Assembly (NCBI GenBank): GCA_013396915.1
Contig: VWZL01000819.1
Coordinates: 372,001-436,000 of the forward strand
Source of the DNA: Stercorarius parasiticus
Taxonomy: Eukaryota; Chordata; Aves; Charadriiformes; Stercorariidae
Direction: 5' to 3'
Length of the DNA stretch: 64,000 bases
Positions within the stretch are counted from its first letter, which is position 1. Every line of letters begins with the position of its first letter. The notes beneath the pieces were generated by a model. It had not been told where the DNA came from. It saw only the letters and a program-made list of their open reading frames with translations, and ran no database searches. Shown here piece after piece: positions 38,701-46,113 of the stretch. The position numbers and the translations under genes are program-made.

Positions 38701-41700
38701 CTAAAAGCATTCGTGGCCTTCCTGCTGCTATTTAGAGGGAGCATCTTCATTTAACCTAAGTTCCTGTTCTACAGAGCACAGAGCTGCTCTTTTTCCCTCT
38801 CAGTCCAGATCTTCCCTGCAGCCGTCCAGTAACAATGAAGGCAGCTTTTGCATGGGAAAGGAGATCTTTTGACCTTGGAATCCAGTATTCCACCAATCCA
38901 GATTCAAATAGAGAATAAAAGCAACAAGGAGTGACCCATTTTGGCAGCGGCAGGGTAAACTGATAATCGTTTCTGAACACACAAACTTGTTTCTTGCTCT
39001 TGCCTTGGCTCTTGCTCTTAGTTTGAAAATGCACCTGTAGCCTGTCAGCTCCCAACAGCGAGTCCTTGTCTGCTGAGAAGACGACAGTAGCTCTGCTCAA
39101 ACAGATAAATGGCTTGGGAGAGAGGCATTTTATATGAAGGTAGTTGGTAAATAAGCTGGGTGATGAATCTTCCTCTGTGTACAGGAGACCTCGGAATACC
39201 TGCCTAATTATACTTTTCAAAAAGAACGTTTTGGAGTCGGCTCTCTGGGCCCACTCTGCCCAGCAGGTTTTCTAAATTGGACACAAAAAGGCAGAGATGA
39301 GCGAAATGAGGAGAATTGCCTCTTCTCTGTTGATTTCCTCACCAGCCATTAGCTGTTTTCTCACTGACGCCTCCACAAAAAGTGGCAAGAGTGATCAGCA
39401 TTTGAAGGCTGCTGCCGCTGCCAGCCCCCGAGCTGAGGAGGAGGAGAGCTTCTTCCTCCTTGCTCTGCGGAGCTGTTCTGTGTTGAGCCCCGTGACTCAA
39501 GCCTGAAACTGGGTGGAAATTTAGCCTCCTATAATATCACAGAAAGTGCAGGGTTAAAAAGGCATTGCTGTATAGCACCGCTAGTGGCATATGGTGGGAA
39601 TACTGTATGCAGCACGTTCTGTGCTGGAAAGTGATATATACCATGTACCAAGTCTTTGTGAACCCTCTTCCATGTAGTGAATTGGAGGAGGAATTGGGGA
39701 AAGATGCAGAAGGGAATAGGGAATTTGGATGGTCTCATTTACGTGATGGACAGTGTTTTCATCTCTTAATTTGCTTGTGGTCTCTCTAATAGTGAATAAA
39801 GGACTGAATTAGATGAATCACTTTCTTTTTTTAAGTATTGAGTTGCAGAATAAGCCATGCTCTCAAGAGCATGCAAGACATCCTTCCTTAATAAGTTGAG
39901 AAGGATCTGCTGGCCCAGATAAATCTCTGCTGTGAGCATGCCTTGTGCTCATTTCAGAATGCAGTGCTGAAGTCCTTGAATTCATTAAACCCTAATTAGC
40001 AATAAGCGTTGATGATTAAAAAAATCTATAATAATAGGCAGGCAAGTGTATATTGAGCTGTGAAGGCACCTCTGGGTCTGTCCTACAATTAGTTTTTAGC
40101 CAGTTTGATCTTAAAATAATCCTTCCATTTTCTCTGACATCCTAACTTTGCCGCTTGCCTTAGCATTTGACGTAACAGCCTCCAAAGCTGTTGCCTGGAG
40201 TTTTGTGGGGGGTTACCCTCTGAAATAGGTCGTGAGACTTACAGGAGAAATGAAGAGTAAAATTGGAAGCAAGCAGCAAAGTTAACATTCTGATGCAAAA
40301 TTGTACTATATTTGACTGTGTTGAGGGCAAGTATTTGGATTACTCCTTGTCTGTTAAAAAGCTTTAATGAAAACAAAATGAAAACTGCTGTGAAAACCCT
40401 ATATCAATCATTCTTTGAGATAATTTCCCATGTAAATTAGTAGTATCCTAACTGTAGTAATTGATGATGATACAGCAAAAGAAAAACAGCCAGAAAGACA
40501 GAATATCTTCCTGGTCTGGGACTATTGACTCCACCCAGAACAGAATTGCTATCGTGGTTGGAGCCTCTGAAAGACACAGTCAGAGTAGCCACTTCAAGCA
40601 TCCGTGATTTTGTGAACTCTTGGAGGATTTAGCAAATAGCAATAAAGTGCTTTATTTAATAAATCAATTTATAAGAAATCAAGTCTGTGCCTATGTCTAG
40701 TTTTAAGACCTTCTCTTTGAAAATGGTCCAGCATGTGGTCCAAACCACTGTATGGCAGGTTTTCAGAAAAAGGAGGTAGCTCTATACCTCTACCACCAAT
40801 TAGAGCCGTTATAAACTTGCTTCTGCACCTTTTGACATAATGGTGAAAGTCCTGCTGAATTCATGACGCAGAACCAGATTGTATACGCATCTAGTCACTT
40901 TCATGTAGACCAGCTTCAGTTGTTTCTCGTAGAAACACTGACAATACAGTTTTTATTTATAAGGGCCTTCTGAAAGTGCCAAAGAAGTAATTGTTCAGGG
41001 ACATCAGTTGAGGGAAAACCAAAAGATCTTTTTGAAACGTCCAGTGTAAAAGGTCCACATGTAAAAAACTTGTAAAACCGAAAACATTCCTTGCTTCGAG
41101 GGGAGGACTTTTAATGATCTGTACCTTGTCATAAATGTTATAGTATTGCCAGGTGTGGCATTTGAAGTAAAAAGCTGTTTAACCGGCAAGTAGATCAGTG
41201 CATTTGATGCTTGTCTGTTGTCTTTGCTTTCCAGAACACTTCTGCAGCAGTTGCAGAGACTCCAAGCCATGGTTGCTGGGAAAGTGTCCCGTTCGTGTAA
41301 GGCAGCTAGCACACAGACAGGGACCTGTCTTATGGTGAGTGTCCCTAAAGCTGGGAATTGTAGGGGAATGATAATTTCTTTCCACTCTCAAAGGCACATC
41401 CCTGGTTCTGTGAAGCCACTCACTTGCAAATTCTCAGCTTGGGAAACTTCTCTTCAAAATTTGACAATTAATTTTGAGGTAGGCGAGACTCCTGGCTGAT
41501 GAAGATTAATGGTTGTGGGAAGGCATTAAATTCTGGAGGAGACTGGGCCTGTGCTTTTTATTGGATGCTGCAGTGATGAAAGAAGGAGCACTGCCCCTCT
41601 GAGTGACCTGTTTTACTATTTCCTACAATATTGTATGTGAGAAATGGTGTCTAGAGTTGTAAAATTAAAACAAGGGTGACCTTTGATGCCTGGTTCTTTT

Positions 41701-44304
41701 GATACCAGTAAAAATAAACTTGCTCATCCAAATAAAAATATGACGAAGGCTATAAAACTACCTCTGGCCTATTTCAGTAATAGTAGTCAGGATAAGAAAA
41801 GGATTAGAATGAAACTTTTCCCTTTTCCCTCCTTACACTCAGCCAGCAAATTCCCTTTAAGCTAGTGCTATAAATTGATGGAAATTATGTTCAAGGTCTA
41901 AGTTGTTTTGCTAGTCTGCCAGCCTCTCTTTTACTTCGAAGCAAGACTGGGGCCAGCAGCAGAAATAACCTTGGAAATTCCCAACAGCATCTGTAAAACG
42001 CACATGGTGGTTGTGTCCGCTTTTCAACTTTGGGAGTAAATAAGGCTACAGGCCAAAATGGTGGCAGACATTGAAAACAAACTCCAGCGTTGAAATCTGC
42101 CCTTTAAAACTCTGAATTGTTATTCTATATGTGCCTTTGCTAAGAGACACCGTAAGTAGTGATGAAAATAGCCTCAAATGATTTGTTTTGAAAAAGTATC
42201 AGATCTGCTTAGTTTTGATGTGCATGTGCGGGCCAAGAGCTAGCGCACTTACCTCTTCTGCATCCTCCCGTTGCCAGATGGTGGTGCTGTGCTTTGCAGT
42301 AGTTTTCGGCAGCTTCTCTCAGAGCTACGGGCCATATCCTTCTGCTACAAAGATGGTGTTGCCCAGACAGCATTCCTCGCCAGAGTCCTACACAGACTCC
42401 ATTGGTAAGTGACAACTATCCCGGTCTTGCTTCCTGCTTGGTTGTGCTTCGGCACTTGTTTCCCACCCCCATCCCTAATCTCCTACTCAAGCACCTCTTG
42501 TTTTTCTGCTCCTTAGTGGGCCATTCCTTGATATGCCTGTGTCTTTCAAAGGATAGCTTGATGAGCTGTTCTGATGGCAGAAGACTTCATAGACATGGGC
42601 AAAGCCTTTCCCCACAGAACCTGCTTGGTTCTGTTTGTGGGACTAAAGCTAGTGGTCTGTAAAAGGTAGCAGGATTTCTACTCAGTAGTGAATGTTCATA
42701 CTGTTAAAACACGCAACTGATATCAGCTGGTGTCTCCTTTGCCAGCAGCAACAGAGAGTCAAAGGACTGAGTGGGAAACTGTTAGTATTTTATACCCATA
42801 ATGATCCAGTTGCTTTCAACATATATTGCTAAAATGATTGTTTCATTTTGTTCTTGTTTTGTGAATAATTCAGAGCTTTTTGATCCCTGCCTGGACCACT
42901 GCTGTGGTATCTTTCCTCAGCTATCAAATTACCAGATAATCACTATGAAAAGACCTTTGCAGCTTTAGTTCTGCTCTGACAGTTTCCATTTCCTGAAATG
43001 ACATGGTTGTTCTCCGAGCTGCCTGTTTCTCATCTCTTTTTGCCTTCTGTCTTTATATGCAGTGAGGTCAAGGAGTCTGCTAATTTATGAAGAGCCTCAT
43101 CAACTGGAGGAGTCGTCAAGCCCGATCTCCTTTGCAGATCGCAACGACAGGCAAGCAGACACCTCCAAGTATGCAGCGCTGTCTCTGGAAGCCATGCCAG
43201 GAACACAGCAGGATGATATCATGCAGTTCACAATAGCCAATGAGACAAGGCTAGAGAAATCGGTGCTGCTGGGCCTGCAGCAGCACAGGTGAGTGCAGGG
43301 TGGGCTGCTTGTCATCCAGGTGTTCAGCATCACTGCCATTTCTGTCTGGAGGCCAGCAGTAAGATTAGGGGCTCAGCTGTGCTTGGGTACTGTGGAACGT
43401 GAAGGAAAAGTTTGGTCTCTATCTGGAGATCTTATAGGCAAAGTTAGTTACTCTGGAGAAGTGGTTGCAACAGTATTGTAGTAATACAGGTACCAAACTC
43501 AGTGCTTCTACCAGAAACCTAGCCCCTATAAGCCTGTTAGTTGTGCCTGCCCACTTCTTTAAGCACTTACTTCTTTGTCCCCTGAAGGAATAAGCTTTTG
43601 CCAGTTGGGTGGAAGTGTAAGGCTGTGACTCACTGGGCTTTCTACGAGGTTAGCGTGTGAAGAGCTGGAGTTTCTCACAACAGTGATCTTTCTAAAGCAT
43701 TACTGTGGAAAGTTTGCAGGACTCGGTCTTTAGAGACAGACCTGTAAGGTTATCTGAACTACTTAATACAGAGCTCCTTCATATCTTTTTTTTTTTAATC
43801 ATAAATCTAAGTTTTTGGAGCCTCTGCAAAGAGAGAGTTTCACTGGTTTAAATATGTATGTGCAGTTTTCTTTTCCACTTTACCTTTTCTTTGTCCTGCC
43901 ACTGCCCTGTTGGCCCACATCTTGTTCTCTGCTAACAAGCAGTAGTAAGCACACCGAACAGTGGAGGGAGGGATTTTGTTTGAAAGAATGTTATTCTGAG
44001 GGCTAGGATGTGCCATATCACCCCAAGCATGCCTTCTGAGCACTTGTGTCAAAGTTATACCTAGAGCCAAAGAGATGACTAATTTGGTGTGTTACCATAC
44101 TCCAACTGACAAGTACCTGGTAAATACTGTGTGCCATTTTAGCATTAGCCAATTCAAGCAGGATATGCGCTTTTAAAAATGACTATTAGCGTTAACCTTT
44201 GTCGTTTTGGTTTTTTTGTTCCCTGCAGAGTCAACTCCGAACTAGAAGGAAACGAAACACTGAAGATAATTGAAATAGACAGAAGAGTCAATGCCACCTC
44301 TTAA
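8572..44304 (+). CDS. CREB3L2: CREB3L2 (BBF2H7), exons 2-12 of an ER-anchored bZIP transcription factor; 5' end outside window
   Basis: The coding parts are 8572-8788, 25765-25931, 27531-27618, 29434-29615, 30266-30412, 32129-32187, 33613-33681, 41235-41334, 42278-42404, 43063-43288 and 44229-44304. All introns are GT-AG and phases match at every junction, giving 485 residues plus TAA. In this numbering (add about 34 for the missing exon 1) residues 1-128 form the acidic activation region, 258-283 the basic region with the bZIP signature NKISAQESR at 266-274, and 284-319 a zipper with heptad residues L284, C291, L298, L305, L312 and L319. A membrane helix spans about 341-358 and an RSLL S1P-type site lies at 389-392. 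The rest is luminal with sequons at N445, N469 and N482. [20 protein letters not shown] and [10 protein letters not shown] separate it from CREB3L1 and match CREB3L2 as I remember it. The known role is activation of secretory-pathway genes after S1P/S2P cleavage. No stop or frameshift is visible. Confidence 0.96.
9150..9565 (+). mobile_element. Old, diverged CR1 LINE fragment
   Basis: The order of CR1 3'-end segments can still be followed: ggagatctcattgctgtcta, the acaagaggtaatggttgca block, then gtactcaaagctaagctaggcaa, and gcaacctgatccaaattggcc. Many substitutions and small indels make it one of the two oldest CR1 copies here. It lies 360 bp downstream of exon 2. Boundaries are approximate. 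Confidence 0.65.
10945..11199 (+). mobile_element. CR1 LINE 3' end, 5'-truncated
   Basis: It carries CR1 landmarks gaacaggctgcccaggga, ccatccctggaggtatttaa and gttgaactcgatgatctgaa, and ends in the repeated 3' tail tgattctatgattctatg. It is a short 5'-truncated insertion, sense to CREB3L2, and fairly well preserved. Confidence 0.93.
15004..15140. repeat. AT-rich TA/TATACA simple-repeat tract
   Basis: About 135 bases of imperfect TA, TATACA and ATATAC units, ending in a short tatatagagagag stretch. It lies just before the 3' end of the antisense CR1 at 15192. It is likely to be length-polymorphic. Confidence 0.85.
15192..16134 (-). mobile_element. CR1 LINE fragment with C-terminal reverse-transcriptase ORF remnant
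   Basis: The 3' tail (agaatcatagagtgg on the + strand) starts at 15192 and the match runs to about 16134, where it is cut off at the 5' side. The minus strand has an open frame of 155 codons at 15450-15917 with CR1 ORF2 landmarks [40 protein letters not shown] and FQYLKGTT. Upstream, in other frames, the older part [12 protein letters not shown] is broken. It is the largest CR1 copy in the window and a non-autonomous fossil. Confidence 0.95.
18201..18480 (-). mobile_element. CR1 LINE 3' end, 5'-truncated, antisense
   Basis: The + strand reads tcacagaatcatggagtggt, then ggttggaagagacct and ctagtccaacccccctgcc, through tgcagcctgttccagtgctc to gctgggcaccactgaaaag, where the match to CR1 stops. 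It lies in intron 2, opposite to the gene. Confidence 0.94.
20766..20786. repeat. Poly-A run (21 A)
   Basis: 21 consecutive A preceded by eight T (ttttttttaaaa...). No retroelement body is recognisable on its 5' side, so it is listed only as a simple repeat. Confidence 0.9.
24542..25130 (+). mobile_element. Solo LTR of an avian ERVL-like endogenous retrovirus
   Basis: The recognised LTR landmarks, in order, are ggttttggctgggatagagt, gtcaaggccttttctgcttc, a TATATAAA box at 24809-24816, gagatggctgaacacctgcc, aactgtctttatctcaactc and cagctggggttaaaccac. A CRE-like TGATGTCA (24794-24801) sits 7 bases upstream of the TATA box and an AATAAA at 24948-24953. No gag, pol or env sequence and no second LTR lie nearby, so it is a solo LTR, which usually forms by LTR-LTR recombination. 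The target duplication is not visible and the ends are approximate. It is sense to CREB3L2. Confidence 0.85.
24794..24816 (+). promoter_or_regulatory. CRE-like site and TATA box of the solo LTR
   Basis: TGATGTCA differs by one base from the palindromic CRE TGACGTCA. TATATAAA starts 7 bases after it. Position inside the LTR is typical for U3 promoter elements. Current activity is unknown. Confidence 0.55.
25765..25931 (+). CDS. CREB3L2: CREB3L2 exon 3 (167 nt)
   Basis: The acceptor is ttccctggcag. The donor, CTG|GTACAT, departs from consensus at +4 to +6. The exon encodes visible residues 73-128 and includes IKTEP (K92), a psi-K-x-E SUMO-type motif. [12 protein letters not shown] aligns with the human SVTLTITAISTPLE segment as I remember it. 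This is one of the more divergent exons. Its length is not a multiple of three. Confidence 0.94.
25932..27530 (+). other. CREB3L2: CREB3L2 intron 3 (1.6 kb)
   Basis: No recognised repeat or RNA gene. A short degenerate repeat based on CCCATAAT (three copies) lies at 26719-26760. Nothing else stands out. Confidence 0.8.
27531..27618 (+). CDS. CREB3L2: CREB3L2 exon 4 (88 nt)
   Basis: The acceptor is ttctcttttctag. The donor AAG|GTCTGT is weak because +3 to +5 are not consensus. The exon starts in phase 0 with an in-frame ATG and encodes residues 129-157, including [16 protein letters not shown], which is close to the human [20 protein letters not shown] holds a second psi-K-x-E motif at K141. 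Confidence 0.95.
27619..29433 (+). other. CREB3L2: CREB3L2 intron 4 (1.8 kb)
   Basis: No recognised repeat, RNA gene or coding exon. The 3' end (tctctcttgccatttagcag) forms the tandem acceptor of exon 5. Confidence 0.8.
29434..29615 (+). CDS. CREB3L2: CREB3L2 exon 5 (182 nt, tandem acceptor)
   Basis: The acceptor reads TAGCAG. The upstream choice starts the exon at 29434 and adds Ala158; the downstream choice starts at 29437 and removes it in frame. The donor is CAT|GTAAGT. The exon encodes residues 158-218: [17 protein letters not shown], a Ser/Pro/Thr-rich linker, then NSPLLTAPH. The TPPSS core at T167 resembles a CDC4 phosphodegron; FBXW7 control of CREB3L1 and CREB3L2 has been reported. 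The downstream half, after SDSEG, is less conserved. Confidence 0.95.
29616..30265 (+). other. CREB3L2: CREB3L2 intron 5 (650 bp)
   Basis: A T-rich and CT-rich tract at 29648-29700 follows the donor closely. No other element is recognised. Confidence 0.85.
30266..30412 (+). CDS. CREB3L2: CREB3L2 exon 6 (147 nt): pre-basic and basic region
   Basis: The acceptor is tgacacttgcag and the donor is AAG|GTAAAT, with phase 0 at both ends. It encodes residues 219-267: [20 protein letters not shown], then [20 protein letters not shown] and the start of the basic region IRRKIKNK. The block just N-terminal to the basic region is a hallmark of the CREB3 subfamily and is nearly identical to human CREB3L2. 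Confidence 0.97.
30413..32128 (+). other. CREB3L2: CREB3L2 intron 6 (1.7 kb)
   Basis: It contains an old antisense CR1 fragment (31125-31830) that takes up over a third of the intron, plus unannotated AT-rich sequence. Confidence 0.85.
31125..31830 (-). mobile_element. Old CR1 LINE fragment with decayed reverse-transcriptase C-terminus
   Basis: Minus-strand frames still show CR1 ORF2 features: [13 protein letters not shown], then [20 protein letters not shown] (31586-31804), and [20 protein letters not shown] further on (31126-31575). The frames are broken and many positions differ from the 15192 copy, so it is much older. It ends about 300 bp before exon 7. Limits are approximate. Confidence 0.85.
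32129..32187 (+). CDS. CREB3L2: CREB3L2 exon 7 (59 nt): DNA-contact part of basic region
   Basis: The acceptor is ttttcccttag and the donor is AAA|GTAAGC. It encodes residues 268-286, [19 protein letters not shown], and completes the bZIP DNA-binding signature with the preceding NK. The first zipper Leu (L284) lies here. It leaves two bases in the codon shared with exon 8. The exon is almost invariant in the family. Confidence 0.97.
32188..33612 (+). other. CREB3L2: CREB3L2 intron 7 (1.4 kb)
   Basis: Holds a two-copy 76-bp tandem duplication (33106-33257). No other recognised element. Confidence 0.85.
33106..33257. repeat. Tandem duplication, 2 x 76 bp
   Basis: Both units share taaattgcttggtgtctcat, tagcaatgaaa, acacctttgcacaaaata and cttgataaca. 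They differ by only a handful of substitutions with no length change, which suggests a fairly recent duplication. It lies in intron 7, about 355 bp before exon 8. Confidence 0.93.
33613..33681 (+). CDS. CREB3L2: CREB3L2 exon 8 (69 nt): leucine zipper
   Basis: The acceptor is tgtctccag and the donor is CAG|GTAAGG. It encodes [20 protein letters not shown] and NTN (287-309), with zipper positions C291, L298 and L305. Using the nearby AG two bases downstream would break the frame, which fixes the start. The length is a multiple of three, so skipping would shorten the coiled coil by 23 residues without a frameshift. Confidence 0.96.
37009..37420 (-). mobile_element. CR1 LINE 3' end, 5'-truncated, antisense
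   Basis: The tail tcatagaatcacagaatcat starts at 37009, followed by ggttggaagagacctttaag, the gggcagcatgttccaatg block, ctaaacctcccctggtgcaa and cagttccctcagctgctcct. The match fades after ataagacttgttctct. It belongs to a CR1 subfamily other than that of 18201 or 57806. Confidence 0.93.
37942..38002. repeat. Short direct repeat, 22-23 bp units 39 bp apart
   Basis: GAAAAATTG, then GTGGATTTTTTTCT at 37942-37964, recurs with one G missing at 37981-38002. It lies in intron 8 and no wider repeat is recognised. Confidence 0.8.
41235..41334 (+). CDS. CREB3L2: CREB3L2 exon 9 (100 nt): end of zipper, start of membrane helix
   Basis: The acceptor is ttgctttccag and the donor is ATG|GTGAGT. It encodes R310-M343: [20 protein letters not shown], a short basic linker, then TQTGTCLM, which enters the membrane segment. 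Human CREB3L2 has the same TQTGTCLM. The 7.5 kb intron before it is the second longest within the window. Confidence 0.96.
41335..42277 (+). other. CREB3L2: CREB3L2 intron 9 (943 bp)
   Basis: No recognised repeat or RNA gene. It interrupts the membrane helix between TGTCLM and MVVLCF. Confidence 0.85.
42278..42404 (+). CDS. CREB3L2: CREB3L2 exon 10 (127 nt): membrane helix and juxta-luminal stretch
   Basis: The acceptor is tcccgttgccag and the donor is TTG|GTAAGT. It encodes residues 344-385. [13 protein letters not shown] is the core of the single transmembrane helix, within which S2P cleaves in this family, and [11 protein letters not shown] is the conserved luminal start. The first residue is Met where human has Val. 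Exon 10 ends one base into the Val386 codon. Confidence 0.96.
42405..43062 (+). other. CREB3L2: CREB3L2 intron 10 (658 bp)
   Basis: No recognised repeat or RNA gene. Confidence 0.85.
43063..43288 (+). CDS. CREB3L2: CREB3L2 exon 11 (226 nt): luminal domain with S1P-type site
   Basis: The acceptor is ctttatatgcag and the donor is CAG|GTGAGT. It encodes residues 386-460. [13 protein letters not shown] includes RSLL, fitting the RxxL cleavage pattern of site-1 protease. The central part is divergent from human, and the end, [20 protein letters not shown], is conserved again. N445 lies in an N-E-T sequon. Confidence 0.95.
43289..44228 (+). other. CREB3L2: CREB3L2 intron 11 (940 bp)
   Basis: No recognised repeat or RNA gene. 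A T run lies at 43787-43797. Confidence 0.85.
44229..44304 (+). CDS. CREB3L2: CREB3L2 exon 12, coding part (76 nt with stop)
   Basis: The acceptor is ttgttccctgcag. It completes Arg461 and encodes [24 protein letters not shown] and then TAA at 44302-44304. The C-terminus aligns end to end with the human [17 protein letters not shown] tail as I remember it. Sequons N469 (NET) and N482 (NAT) lie in the ER lumen. Confidence 0.95.
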
Positions 44305-44592
44305 AAATAAAAAAGGCCTTTTTTCTTGACTTCCCTCTTTCCCACATATTTTCAACCAAAGTCCCCCTGACTTGTCATCCTCAGTGAACCAAAGCACAAA
44401 AGAGAGGGAGTTCAACTTCTGCATTGACTGGTGAGGCTGTGACTGCAGATGGGATCTCTTGCCTTTGTAACTCCCTTCCTCACTTCACACACAGTCCCTG
44501 TCTTTGCTTTTATTCCTTTCCTGTCTGATACCGCAAGGGCAGGATTGAATTATGATGGCAGATGATGCCAGCAGTGTGCCGGTGACTGGTGG

Positions 44593-44614
44593 GTGTGCGT
44601 GCGTGCATGCACAC
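44593..44614 (+). other. CREB3L2: Potential RNA hairpin in CREB3L2 3' UTR
   Basis: GTGTGCGTGCGTGCATGCACAC can fold as a stem of about nine pairs, including one G-U pair, with a small loop. It lies 290 nt after the stop codon. It may simply reflect a GT/CA-rich stretch. Confidence 0.35.
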
Positions 44615-45357
44615 ATCCTAATCTGAGCACAAAGACATTCTGTAAAAGAGTGAAATATGCAAAACCGATGGGAGCTTGTGGGTGACAGGTTTCTTGGGAG
44701 AGGGAATTGAGAGAAAGAGGAGATGCAGCATAGCGCTGCTCAGAACCTTGCCGCAGCTCCGTGCCTACTGGTCTACAGCATTTGAGCCTTTTGTGGGGAT
44801 TGAGAAGCATGATGAGTGTGCTTCCGAAGGGACATGGTTGGGCCCTGATATTGTTGAGTTAACAGCACAGGCAGGAGAGGGGTGGGCAATTATACTGCTG
44901 ACTTGTCCTCCCCTAGCTCTTCCTCTCTTCTCCTCTCCAGCCCCTTTATCATTTAGTGGGGTAGGTTTTTCCCTGGGTTGAAAGCAGCCCTGGTAGGCTT
45001 CCCTACTGCTTCCACCCTTGTGGAATTCAAGCAAAGATCAGTTGCTGTCTTGTCACACTTTGTCTGTGTGGGAGAATTACACTAGTTTAACTAAATCTGT
45101 TTAGAAAGCAGGTTTTGTTAAATTTATGCAATGTTTTGGATGGATGTCCTTTAGTCTGCTTAAGGCTAATATGTTTAGCTTAAATCAGTTCCTTCCCAAC
45201 AAACTAAATCAATGTAAGGCTCAAACCGGAAGTGCCTCCTGAGAGGACCATATGGATTTAATTTATTGGCTTCTAGATGTGTTGATGGAATTTCTGATGT
45301 AGACCCAGTCTCAGATTGTTCTGTGTTTTCCTTTCCTTGCCATCTTCCTGTTACTGT

Positions 45358-45374
45358 TGTAAATAGTATTTATT
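45358..45374 (+). promoter_or_regulatory. CREB3L2: Pumilio-type element next to AU-rich element in 3' UTR
   Basis: TGTAAATA (45358-45365) matches the Pumilio recognition consensus TGTANATA. Two bases on comes TATTTATT (45367-45374), which contains an ATTTA core. Both are on the sense strand. Activity is not shown by sequence alone. Confidence 0.4.
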
Positions 45375-46107
45375 AGCTTTGCAAAATTTTGTTCAAGCAG
45401 TCGCAATGAAGAGAACTGAGCTTCCCTAACCCTGCAAGCGGTCTGGGCAAACTCTGAAATCGGACATACAAATATCACGGAACACCCATTCCTTCCCCCC
45501 GTACCGGAATTGGTATATAAATTAAGCCATGGGTCTTATCTTCGTCTTACCTCCTTTTCCAGAGATGTGATCTTAGACCAACTGCTTAGCCAAAAAGATA
45601 AGGGGTACAGGTAGCCCCAGCTAGGCACAGTTCAGGCCTGGAGGTGGTAGATACTGTATTAACTCTATGGCAAGACAGCCCCTGACATGAGGAATTAAGT
45701 ATGTAGGCATCAGGCAAGGCAAAAAGGGATGAGATGGGCACATATGGAGGTAAAGTGACTGGCCCAAGTTCAGTGAAAAAGCCAAGAGGGAGTATTTAGG
45801 TCCGATCCTGGCCCAGTACTCTTCTTCCTGCTTTGTTTCCTCCTTGTCCCATGTAGCTGTTGCCTTTAAGGGTTTTCCCTCTCTCAGTACCCTGGTCATG
45901 CGTTTGCCCGACCTGTGCTTCTTGCAATTTGTCCTTAGTTGGAGTGGCACAGTCGAAGCTATGCCAGGATTTGAACAGGGTTTTGTCTGGCTACTACAGA
46001 AGGGTGCTCAGACTCCATTGAGGATGGATTTAATGTGAAAATCCTAATTCAGCAGGCTAGCATATAGCTACTTAACAGTCTACCAGAAGAAGTCAATTTA
46101 AAAAAAG

Positions 46108-46113
46108 AATAAA
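46108..46113 (+). terminator. CREB3L2: AATAAA, candidate proximal polyadenylation signal of CREB3L2
   Basis: A canonical hexamer is followed after about 15 bases by a long T-rich run (46126-46143), the usual downstream element. Use would give a 3' UTR of about 1.8 kb that keeps the 45358 Pumilio/ARE block. Confidence 0.4.

Larger units (their letters stand above)
33682..41234 (+). other. CREB3L2: CREB3L2 intron 8 (7.6 kb)
   Basis: Contains one antisense CR1 (37009-37420) and a short direct repeat (37942-38002). The open frame at 38756-39220 on the minus strand (154 codons) has no recognisable domain. An AT-rich stretch at 39960-40050 with TAATTAG may be a conserved non-coding element. No other gene is visible. 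Confidence 0.8.

Noticed and set aside
38756..39220. 154-codon minus-strand frame in intron 8
   Set aside because: No homology recognised; lies wholly inside an intron, without splice partners that keep a frame.
44306..44311. AATAAA two bases after the CREB3L2 stop codon
   Set aside because: Too close to the stop for normal use, and no convincing downstream T/GT-rich element at the usual distance.
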